64,000 bases of DNA, from positions 2,666,501 to 2,730,500 of the forward strand of contig JAKNDB010000068.1 of NCBI GenBank assembly GCA_024305405.1, in the 5' to 3' direction. A program made the position numbers and the translations under genes. This document shows, in pieces, positions 36,901 to 49,000 of the stretch; position 1 is the stretch's first letter; every line of letters begins with the position of its first letter. The stretch is from Dirofilaria immitis (Eukaryota > Nematoda > Chromadorea > Rhabditida > Onchocercidae). The notes under the pieces are model-generated. The model worked only from the letters and a program-made list of their open reading frames with translations, made no database searches and had not been told where the DNA came from.

Positions 36901-39900
36901 AATGATTCATCATAATTATACTAAAACTAGACATAAAAATGATTTATCATACTTACCTTTGGACTCCATTTATTACCATTAATTGAATGAGATGAAATTG
37001 ATTCATCAATCGATTGTTTACTTGTATTCATTTCAAATTGTTGAGTTAATGTTGAAACAGTACCAGATTTTGTTGATGTTTCGGTACTCGGAATACTCGG
37101 AACGTTCGGTGATCGAAGTGATGATACAGGTGATGGTGATACACGTGGCTTAACAAAAAAAAAAAACAAATTATAACATTTTAGAACATTTTATTAAAAA
37201 AAGAAAAAGAAATAATCAAATTTCATAAAATTATTCTTTCCTATTTTGCTTATTATATTCTTTTCTTTCTTTTCAAATATTTTTATTATTTGGAATTTTT
37301 AAATTTCATTTTTCCAATCCCAATAAGTATTTCTATTTTAATTTAATTATTTCATTTCTATTTTTTATTTTTGAATAAAATGATTATTGTTGGAATAAAA
37401 AAGATTCTAAAAAAAAAAAAAAAATGAAATTTTAGAAGAATTATAATACGGATAGAAGTATGTATATCGGAAATGCTTAGCATAGGAATATATAGTTTTG
37501 AAAAGAGGCAAAAAAAAGTTTCCCATAGGTAAATATTTAATTAAACTTTAGTTTTTAAATTCCAATAAGCTAAATAAATATTAGTCATCTTACTCTATAT
37601 CGTTTTTCTTATGAAAACAACATTTTTAACATATTATAAGAATAGAAATGAAAATAGAGAAATTAAATTAACATTTGTATTTAAATTAATTCAGTAATGC
37701 ATTTTCGATTTTTACACTGAAATTGAAATAGCATAGAAAAATTTTTCAAAAAAAAAAACAAATTGCTATTAAATAGTATATGTGATAATTTACGTTTATT
37801 TTGAATTAATTAATTTCAAATATTAAAATTAATTATTAATTACAGTTATTAAAAAATAAACAAATAAACTTATACTATAAGTTCGCTTTTTTCAACGAAT
37901 CAAAAATTAATATCAATTAATGTTAATTTCTTTTTAAGTATAATATTTAAAAAAAAATTGCTCAATTTTTGGCTACTTTAAAGACATTTCAATAAAATGT
38001 TAATTTTAAACATACATACTTTAGCATAGATATGAAATGATAAAATTTTATTGAAAAGAAAAAAGAAGAAGAAGAAGAAAGATTATAATTCTAAGACGAT
38101 ATCTAATTGATTTCGAATACAGTAGATATGTTGAAAAGCGAATGATAAGATAAAAGAAGACGAAGAGATAAAAAATGAAACTTCGAGAATTGTTTCCTCA
38201 TTTTTTAGAAATTCATCCAATTCTTTTTCATTAGTACTTTTATTCAAAGAGTGCAATAACAAAGTTTGTATTTATGTATTTATGAAGCAGGATTGGATTA
38301 AAAAATAAATTTATTTCTAACAATTTGCAAATAAACAATTAATGTGAAAAGCATTTAATAGTTTGATATAATCATTTAAGTTACTAAGTTCTTAAGTGAA
38401 TTAATTCGATATAATTATTTAAGTAACAAAGTTCTTAAGTAAATATACAAGTAGGATGAAATAAGTTAATTGATTATACATCTACTTCATGTCTATAATC
38501 GTTTATTTTTATCATTTCAAATTAAGCAATTATATGATTTAAAATTAAACAAATATAATTAATCTAAAATATAACATAAAATTGAAATTAATTAATATAA
38601 GTTGAATTATATGAAATAATTCAACTTATATAAAAATTATCAAAATTTTTAATATTTAGATTTGATAAATTTTCGTTCATCCATTTCGTTTATATAATCA
38701 AAAATTTGAAACGAATATATAAATCAACATTTGACCTTTATATTTATTAGATTTTTGGGAGAGATTTTAATTGATTGCAATCATTTTTCGATCAATGAAA
38801 ATAAAAATTTTATCATTAGAAAAATGAAATTATCACTGCGAGAATTAAAATTTCAAATTAAAAAAAAATTTGGCAGAAAAGAAAAAATTTTTGAAAAAAA
38901 TGCAAAATACTTTTTCTTTTTCTTTTCAACTTTCAAACGAATTTTCTTCGTTTTTCAAATAAACAAAATTTATTCGTTGCTTCGTTTTACAAATTATAAC
39001 CAAACGCTTGTTTGTAATTATTTTTCCTAAAAATTTTTTTCTTTCATTTTTTTCGATTATAAATTTATGTATTTTGAGAGCTGAAAAAGTGAAAAAAAGG
39101 AAAGTTTTTTATAAATTTCAAATTTATTTCATTTCAAAATTTTATTTAATTAATTAATTTTATTCTTTTCGTTTTGTCTATCCTATGAAAATTTTCTATC
39201 CCATTTGTATAATTTGTCCATATGTAAAATATTGTAATCATTTTTTTACTTTCAAAATAATCCCTACATATTATTGTTTATTGCTATATGCCAATAACAT
39301 CACATTAATCATTACAAAAAAAAAACGATAAGTGATAAGCTATTTTGTTTCATTAGAAATGCTTCTAATTGTTTACATTATCAATCAAATAGAATAGATA
39401 ATTTAATAAATTAATAAATATATATATTTTTAAAAAATTTATAAAATTCCATTTCGCTCTTTGTTATATTTTGTAACGGAGAAATTTAGAAAAGGAGAAA
39501 ATGATAATATTTTAATTGAATTAATATATTAATTTTAAAATTAAATGTATCAGAAATTGAAGTAATTCATTTATATTGTATAAAAATTTAAAAGTTTTTA
39601 TACAATATAAAACCAAATATATACATATCAAAAAATAAATAAAAACAAAATTTATATAAGAACAAAATCCAAATTCATTATCACTTTATCAGTATTACAG
39701 TTATTTAAGTATATTAGAAATGAAATATTCCAATTTTATTTTAGTAAATAAAAATTTCAATGAATTTTATTAAATTATATAAAAATGAAAAAAAATGTAT
39801 AACAACAAAATTTATCAAAGAAATAATTTTAAAAAAAGAAACAAAATTTATACAAAAAGAAATAAAAAAAGAAAGAAAGAAAGAATGAAAGAAAAATTCA

Positions 39901-42900
39901 TCATAACTTTATTGATATTAATGTTATTAATTTTAAATTTAAATTCAAATATATTAAAATTAAATTATTATTAATTTCAAATTCGAATATATTAAAATTA
40001 AAATAGAAATTCCAAAAAAAAGAGAGAATGAAAGAAAATAAATTCACCGTTACTTTATTACGTCGAAATTTCTTTCGTTTAGCCTCATTGATAATCGTAT
40101 CCGAGATATTATCAATAGTAGTAGGAGTAATGATAGGAGTGGAAGAAGAAATATTTAATTTTAATTTTTTTGTACTACATGTCCAAGACGATTAGCTGTC
40201 TTACTTAAGCATAAACACATTCTTTTCTTTTTTTTTTTTTTTTTTTTTTAAATTAAACTTAAATTTATGCAATTATTTGAATCAAACAATTGAGAAAAAA
40301 ACCGACGATGAATTTGGTAGAAGGCAAATTGTGACGAAAAGATGCGGAATGATTTATAAAAATTTTAAATGGCAAGAAAACCCGGTCGAAATTCTATACA
40401 TGATACCGATGACGAGATGGTAATGATGCTGATGCTGATGATGATGCTGATGATGATGCTGATGATGCTGATGATGATAGTGATGATGATAGTGATGATG
40501 ATAATGATGATGGTGTATATATGTTTGTACGTATATATATGATGAAAATAAAAGTGATGCAATAAAAAATAAACAAATAAACAAAAGATAATTACACCTA
40601 AAATTATTGACATTATTTTTACAAAAAAAAAAAAAAATGAAAATGAACTATAAATGAAGAGATGGAAAAAGAAGAAGAAGAAAAGAAGAATATCATGATT
40701 AAAATTAATTTATGAATTTTTGTTTGTTAGAAAAGCGCTTAAAAAAAGAACCAGGTTAATCAAATTGATAAAATTATCCAGGTAAGATCAATTTAATTTT
40801 CAATTAGGTTTAATTCTAAATGATAGATAGTATCATTGAAAAATAAAGGAAAAAAAATTGGTCATTTTTTTCTTCTTATTTCATTAAAACTTCCTGATAA
40901 GTGCAATTGTATAAATTTTTGAAAAAAAGTTTTCGCCGTTACTATTATCATTTTTATCATTTTTTCTTTCTCAACCTTTTTTCCGCCTCTTCCCATTTCA
41001 TTATATTTCTTATAGTACAATTAAAATAATGAAATGCTAAAAACCACTTTTTATTAATTATCTAATTTATCTTTAATTTATTTTCACCTTAAATAGCTTT
41101 TCTCTTCTACTAGTTTTTTTCTCAAATAAAAATAGAATTGATTATGAAATTGAAATTTAAAATTAAAATGCTTCAATATTATCATTAAAATTTTGATACT
41201 TTATTGATTCTCGAGAGTATAATCAAAATTTTTAAATTCCATTACTTCATTGTTTCTTGGAAATATAAATCATAACTTTTAATTTTCGCTAATATTTTGA
41301 TAATTCATTGATTCACGAGAATATTGCTATCATAATCATAACTTTCAAGTTTTACTATTTCATTGATTTATGAAAGTATAACAACCATAATGTGTGAATT
41401 TTTTTAAATTTTGATAATTTATTGATTCTCGAGAATATGGCATAATTTTACATTATAACGCTTTTTTCAATCAAAAAAGATTAATAGGAAAAATTGTAAG
41501 CCGAGAAATTTATAAAAATATCTAAATTCCAAATTCATCTTGAAATTAATCATTTTATTTAACACATTTTTGCGAGATTATTATTAATATTATTTTAATA
41601 TTTGCTATAAAATATCGTTTTCAATTTCAAGTTATTCGATATGCTTATCCAAGATTAATCATTTATCAATTTTATGTTAATCATTTATCAATTTTATATT
41701 AATCATTTATCAATTTAATTTTTATTATTAAAATTAAATTCTCATACAATCATTGTCATCTGAAGGAATTCAAAATTTTGAATGAATTGAAAATAAGAAT
41801 AGTCTAAATTAGAGCAAATTTTGTAATGAAAAAATTTTAGTTAAAATTACAAAAATACTAATATTAATGGATAGGAAGAAAAAAATTAAAAAATTTAATT
41901 TTTAAGTAATAAAAGATTGTAATAGATAAAAACAAAATATAAAGAAAAATTTGAAATCTTCAAATTTTTTTGCTAAATTAAAAGAATGAGAAGTTATTTT
42001 AAAAAAAAAAAAAAGAGAAATGATAAGTTTGATGATAAATTGAATCCGGAAAACATACATTTTAATTGCATTTTATTTACATGAATATATTGCTTACTTA
42101 CCTTTAGAGAAAAATTAATATTACAGGTAATTTAATGGAACAAATATATTAGGAAAGGGAGGGAAAAAAAAGATGGAAAAATACAAATTGAAAATTGCAC
42201 AACAGAATGATTGTTATTTTGTTTTAATTTATTATTTTCTTTTTTCCCAACTTCTATCTATAGTATATATTGAAATATAAAATAATTAAATACAAACTCA
42301 TTAAATTAATTTCTATTACAATATTATAGGTTAGAAGGTTTATGAAATTATTTGAATATATTATGTAAACATTGCTTGTAAAGAAATGATAGATAAATTT
42401 TTGTATTATAAGTTAATTATGGACAGGTAGATTTTCCGTAATAATTATAAGTTACTTTCATCGTATCATAATAATAAAGGTAACAATAATAATGTATATT
42501 TTATTATTCAAATATATTATGTAAACATTACTTGAAGAGAAATGATAGGTAAATTTTTGTATTATAAGTTAATTATAGTCAGGTAGATTTTCCGTAATAA
42601 TTATAAGTTAGTTTCATCGTATCATAATAATAGAGGTAACAATAATAATATATACTTTATACAAGCATTAAATTGTTTAGGATAATTTAATCAATCTCGA
42701 CAAAAAGAAAAAACAAATTTATAACTTTCTTTTAATATATTTGGATATTGAATTTGAATACAATTATAACTTACCTTCAGTGATTTGTTAAAAAAAAATA
42801 AACTTTACAATAGGCAAAAATAAATATTAAATTTAAATAATAAATTTTTAATCTAAGCTTAAACATCGTAACTTTTTATGATAAATTTTATTCTAAAATC

Positions 42901-45900
42901 ATTTAAAAGTATCGAATTAATAAAGAAGAAATTGATATAATAAATTTTTTTATCAAAATAAACACTTCACTGCTGATGGCAATTATATTTAAATATCTAT
43001 TATCAACAGAATTAATTTAATTCTGTTAAATTTTTGTATTACCATGTTATATTTAGATCATCATTTGACCTTCACATTAATTTCATTTTTATTAATGATC
43101 GTTGATTAAACTGATAGCTGATGTCACTGATAAAAATTTTAATTGTATTACTTCAATGATTAAAAATTTAATACATAATTTAGGCAAAATTTCTATGCCA
43201 TCGATAATTAATAGTTTTACGGGAAAATTAATTAATAATTAAACAATTTAAAATATGACGAAAAAATTAAGTAATAGTTGCATAATTTATTAATTAATCG
43301 ATGATGGAATAAATTGTTTGATAAAATATATTCGTTGTTATTAAATTATATATTTAAGTATTTCATATTTATTTTGTTTATTCTATTCGAATATTTATTT
43401 TATTTGTTTATTTCATTCAATATTCAATATCATTTGGTATTTTAATGGAAAGGAAAAGTTAGAAGAAGGAAAAAAAAAGGCAATAAGAAAAAGATAATTG
43501 ATAAAATTGATAAGCAAGAAATTAGACAATAAATTATTGTAACAATAAGACATTTATGTAAAATTTTTTTTTTTGTTTTAATTTTGCAACAAAAATTTTT
43601 TGAAATGGCCTATTTTCCAAAGATTAATTTATTTTTCTTTTGTTTCATTTTTTTTTTTAATAAATAAATTTTGCCTAAAATGCATTAATATATTTTTGCC
43701 TTTCTTTTCTCATTCCCAAATATTTTAATTGTCTTATTTTCGAAAGTAAAAAGAAAAATTTAACAAAAATGAAAAACGATGAAGACGAAGAAGTATCTGA
43801 AGACGAAGGAGAAGAAGAAGAAGAAGAAGAAGGAAAAAAAAAAGTACAGCTATAGAATTTTTTTTTTTGGAATGTAAAATTTTTAAACTACCATTTTAGG
43901 TATCATTCTTCATCAAATTACAGTTTTTTTCTTTCTCAAAATCTCGAAACTGTCTAAATGATAATTTCGATAAAATATTTCAATTCAACAAAAAGAAAAT
44001 GAAATCGTAAGGGTTGGATATTTTAGTTTTTTTTTTTTTTTTCTTTTTGTGTATTTTTGTATAATTTATGAATAAATAAAAATTTGATATATTTAAGTGA
44101 AATTTAATTTTAAAACAATAAGAAATGTTCTGAATTTTAAGATAAAATTGATAAATTTTTATCATTTATATATAATTACTTATCAATCATTTATTAATTA
44201 TTATCGTAATATTTATCAATAATAATAATAATAATAATAATTTTATTTATTATTCCAAAGTACTGAATAAACAAAAATATGTACTATAAATACAAAAATC
44301 ATCACATACATTTCTTGCTGATATTTTCAAAATAATACAAATAACATTTTTTATTCAATTAATTTAAGTAATTCAGTAAGAATTTTGTTAGAATATAAAA
44401 ATAGGAATAATAATAAAATATGAAAAAGTAAATAGTGAAAATTTATAAGTAATCTAATCATCATTATTATTATTATTGTCGTTAATTATTAATATTAATA
44501 TTATGATCTGCTACTGGTAAAATCTGAACTTATCAAATATATTTCTGTAGATTCCGATCAAACAGTCACTGGCAATCAATAAGCTTAGCATTACAGGTAC
44601 TCCAATATTTTTATCAGGCCTACCATTGATAAATTATATGTAGAGCATGACAAAATTAAGCATGAAGGGTATAAAACACTAGAGTACTTAGCTAGTATAA
44701 TAGATAGTAATAATAATTCATTAATAAATTTAAGTGTATGATGAAACTTAATTAAATGCAATTAAATATCAAATAATCAATCAAACTATTCCAATAATAA
44801 GAATAATCTATTCAAATTGGAATAATTAACTTTAACATTGCTCAAGTTTCCTTTCTTTTTCAACAAATAATGAAATTAAAAAATGTATTATGAAATAAAT
44901 TTGAATTGATTAATCATTTATAAAATTCCTATTTATTTAATTCCTATTTATTTAATTTCTCAATTTCTTATTTCAAATAATTCTATGTAATGAAGATTTA
45001 TTAATAATAATAGAAATGATTAAACATTGCTCAAGTTTCTTTTCTTTTTCAACATATAATGAAATTAAAAAATGTATTATGAAATAAATTTGAATTGATT
45101 AATCGTTTATAAAATTCCTATTTATTTAATTCCTATTTATTTAATTTCTCAATTTCTTATTTCAAATAATTCTATGCAATGAAGATTTATTAATAGCAAT
45201 AGAAATAAGTAAAAATATTTAATTATGAATTTATGTACCTCAATCGAATATTTGAATAATGAATATTTCGTCATCATCATTAATTAATCAATTCAGCGTT
45301 GCTTTTATCTTCTTAACGTACAGTACTCCCTTTTCGTTTCTTTTTTTTCTTCTTTTGTTCGTCTTTAATTAAAATTCAAAAATAAAATATTGAAAATAGG
45401 AATTGATTTAAAATTTCAGTAGTAATAAAAAGAAGTAGCAGAAGTATAGAAGTAGAAAGCAAACAGTAATCAAAGTAGCAAAAATTAAAATAAACGAATA
45501 ACGAATGAGGTGGAAAAAATAAAATTCAAAAATTCTGTTAAAATAAGGTAAACATTTTTCATATTTCAAAAATGATTGGTACAATCAAATTAAAAGTACC
45601 AATTTTCTCTCTCTTTTCTCTCTCTCTCTCTCTCTCTTTTTATCATTCTATAATTGTTTGACTAAAAATTTGAACGATCGAAAAAAAAAAAAAAAAAAAG
45701 GATGAACGAAGAAAAGAGGAGGAGGAAAGAGATGACGAGAAAGAAAAAGAAATAAGTATGTAAATAAAAATATGAATAAAAGTTAAAGATTAATTTTTAA
45801 TAAAAAAAAATAAACAAATTGAAAATTTGTCAATGATAATTATTTGCAAAATAAGTAAATATTATATTCTTAGAAGCGAAAATTTTCAAGTATTTATATT

Positions 45901-46045
45901 TTCTCTTATATTTCTTTAGCTTTTATCTCTTTACCAAAATTCAAAAAAGAAAAAAAAATGAAAAGCTCAATGATTCATTTCTATTTTATTAGCAATTAAT
46001 TTGGACTATTTTTACTTTACTTTACTTTGCTTTGTTTTGCTTTGC

Positions 46046-46076
<31 letters not shown>

Positions 46077-49000
46077 TCTCTCCCTCTCTCTCTCTTTCTC
46101 TCTTTTTATTTATATCGATTAGAAAGTTTTGAAAAAATGATGATTAATAGAACAAATGTTACATTTATTTGTTGTGATATTGCTTTCCTGTAAAGTTTAA
46201 CTTTTGTAAATTTATGAAATGAAAAAAAAGAAAAGATCAATAAAATTGAATCAAAAGATATTTAGAAATTCGAAAAATTAAAAGAAAAAAAAGAGAAATA
46301 ACTATTATAATAATCTTTTTTTTCTTTTAACTTTCTCTCTAAACTCTCTATTAAAATGATAGTTTGAAAAATTTTTTTAAAAATATCATATGATTGATTC
46401 ATCGAGGATATCTTCCGTTTGTTTGTTTGTTTGTTTTTTTTTTTTTTTTTTCAAACAAAATGAATCATAATGCTCATTTATTATTATTGTTATCTTTTCG
46501 CTTTCATCACTAATTTAATTTCTTATATTTACTTATATTTATCTTATCTTATTTATTATTTATTTTGTTAGTATAGTCGTGAAAAAATTTTGCTATTTTA
46601 TTGAAATGGTATAAGAAAAAATGAGAAAGAACTTTTTTCTTGGGTAAATTAATTAATATTTGTTTGTGGAATAAATTAAGCAATTTAATTTTTAGGCAAT
46701 TAATATTAATTAATTGATTAATTGGATTAAAAATTTTTGGGAATTGTTTAATCAAATTTTAGATAAATAAAGAAAACGAAAAAAAAATGAAATGTTTTTC
46801 GTAAAGTTTTAAACAAAATGATTTTGATAAAAATTATTCTTTTGTTCACTTAATCCATTCATTGAGATGTAAAATTCATTTGTCCATTTTTGTTGTGTTA
46901 ATTTTTTTTTTTTTTGAATTATATGAAAATTAAAAGGAATTGAAATTCTTTTAAAATTTAATTTTAAATTTATTATTATTTTATTTTTAATTAATTATTG
47001 AGTATTATCGTATTTAGTGTTTTATTATGGTTGATTTATTCATTTCTTTGATAATTAATCATATTTTTCATAATGAAAATAGTATATGAAAATTGAAATT
47101 TGAACAATAAAATTTAAAATTAAAATGAAATTAATTCCTACCGCAATGGTATCGTTGGCAAACTTTGAATTAGTTGCGATTTTTTAATCGCAGTAGTAGT
47201 GGTAATAGTTGTTTCGGTGGTGATCGCTGCCGAATCAGTAGGTAGATGAATCGATATTGATGGATTATAATACGATGTATTTCTTATTGGCGAACTATAA
47301 TAATCATATCAATAATTTATCAGTACTTCTAAATCATCTAAGAATATACTTCAATTTTGTAATAAATATTTGAATCATAAGGAAGTGGCAGAATTTATGT
47401 GAAATAAAATTTAAAATGAGAAATATATTCGATCATATGCTATCAGTATTATCATTGAAATTAATTTTTCTTTAATAGAAATCAATTTTAGTATTTGATT
47501 TGCAAAATTATTTAATTGAGTAATTAAAAAACATTAGAGAGAGAAAGGTCGAATAATTGTATGGAAAATTAATCAAATAAATAATTTGTTTGAAAATAAT
47601 TATTTCAACAAGTATTATTATATTTTTCAGCGTAAATATAATAAATATGATAATATGATAAACAAAACAATAATAAGAATAAATATGATAATATGATAAA
47701 CAAAACAATAATAAGAATATTATGAAGTATAATAATAATAATATGTTCATTAAATATTCAATAATATTTTTACTTTAATTTCTTTCCATAAAAGCATAAA
47801 GTTTTGTTCATTTTCAAAAATGACATATTTTATCATTTCTCATTGATTCTTAAAAATTATTATATTTAGAATTCTAGATTTCGTCAATGATAACATCCAA
47901 AGATATGTATGTATCTGAAAGCTTATGAAAAGATTATGAGCTTTTAAAGTTAATATATATCTTTATAGTTTTATCAGTTTAGTAATCTTCGTCAGTAATA
48001 TTTTTCTTTATTGCTATATTTTTATTTTACTGCTGTATCATATATGGCACTTTTTACTTCAATATTTAGCATTTTTGCTACAGTACAATTACATCATATA
48101 CAGTATCCATAGATTTCCATAAGTATCGTAGAAATCTTATGTAACATCTTTTTGTTTCGCATTTAGTATTCTATTACAATACCATCGTATAATATCCAGT
48201 ATCCGCAAACCTCTGTAAATATCATAAAAATCACATATATCACCACCTTTTTATTTTCAAGCTTGATATTTCTACTACGGTACCATTGTATCATTACAGT
48301 GTCTACGGGCTTTTGTAGTAGGTATAATAAAAATCTTGTATGATATCTTCTTATTTGCGTACTAGGTCTTGCAGCACTATGCACCATATACGGCATTTAT
48401 AGGTTTTTACAAACATCATAGTAATCTGTGGATACTGTATGTGATACAGTGGTATTTAATAGAGATGCCAAATGTGGGAGTGGAAAAGATGCCATATACG
48501 ATAGAGCGTTATAATCTATATCTACCGATAAATATTTCATTTACTATCGTATATTTCTTAACAAATAAATTGATGCTGTAAGAATCCTCTGAAATAAATG
48601 AATATAATTTCATATAATATTCAAAGATCATAATTTTATGCTTAGTATATGCTATCTTTCCATTTTCTAACCTTTCGAAACTAATAATACAAAAGGAATA
48701 AAAAAGAAAAAACTGTAATAAAAAGTAAATATATATAAATAAATGAATAGATATAAATATAAATATATTTTGAGTAAAAAATTTTTGTTCTATTTTTAAT
48801 TTTATATCTTTGCATTTATTTTATAAATATTTACAAATGTTTATAAATTCATTTCTTTTTTTTTTTTACATATATATTTTTCATTTGTTTATATATTTGC
48901 ATACATTTGTATATTATTTATTTTCTTTTTTATTTCAAATATTTTAAAAAATTTTTTTTCTTATTTTTATATTATTCCTATGCATTTAAAGTTTTTTTTT

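Larger units (their letters stand above)
34877..36956. other. Intron, about 2.1 kb, with repeats and one coding-like island
   Basis: Contains the 69-bp array, an (AAC)n tract, a degenerate 31-bp array and the island at 36818-36888 described separately. No other exon supported. Confidence 0.6.
37149..40053. other. Intron, about 2.9 kb, with two strong hairpins
   Basis: No exon supported. Two perfect inverted repeats about 1 kb apart (38596-38630 and 39571-39610) are listed separately. Confidence 0.6.
40204..47141. other. Intron, about 6.9 kb, repeat-rich
   Basis: No minus-strand exon supported. Contains poly-T (40226-40249), a GAT/GCT tract, two large direct duplications, (CT)n tracts and a bacterial-like degenerate fragment at about 44505-44737, each listed separately. 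Confidence 0.6.

Noticed and set aside
40354..40613. Three overlapping minus-strand His/Ser/Ile-rich frames
   Set aside because: GAT/GCT microsatellite read in three frames.
48163..48581. Open frames on both strands with mixed composition
   Set aside because: They cover diverged tandem repeat copies; no splice phase links them to neighbours.
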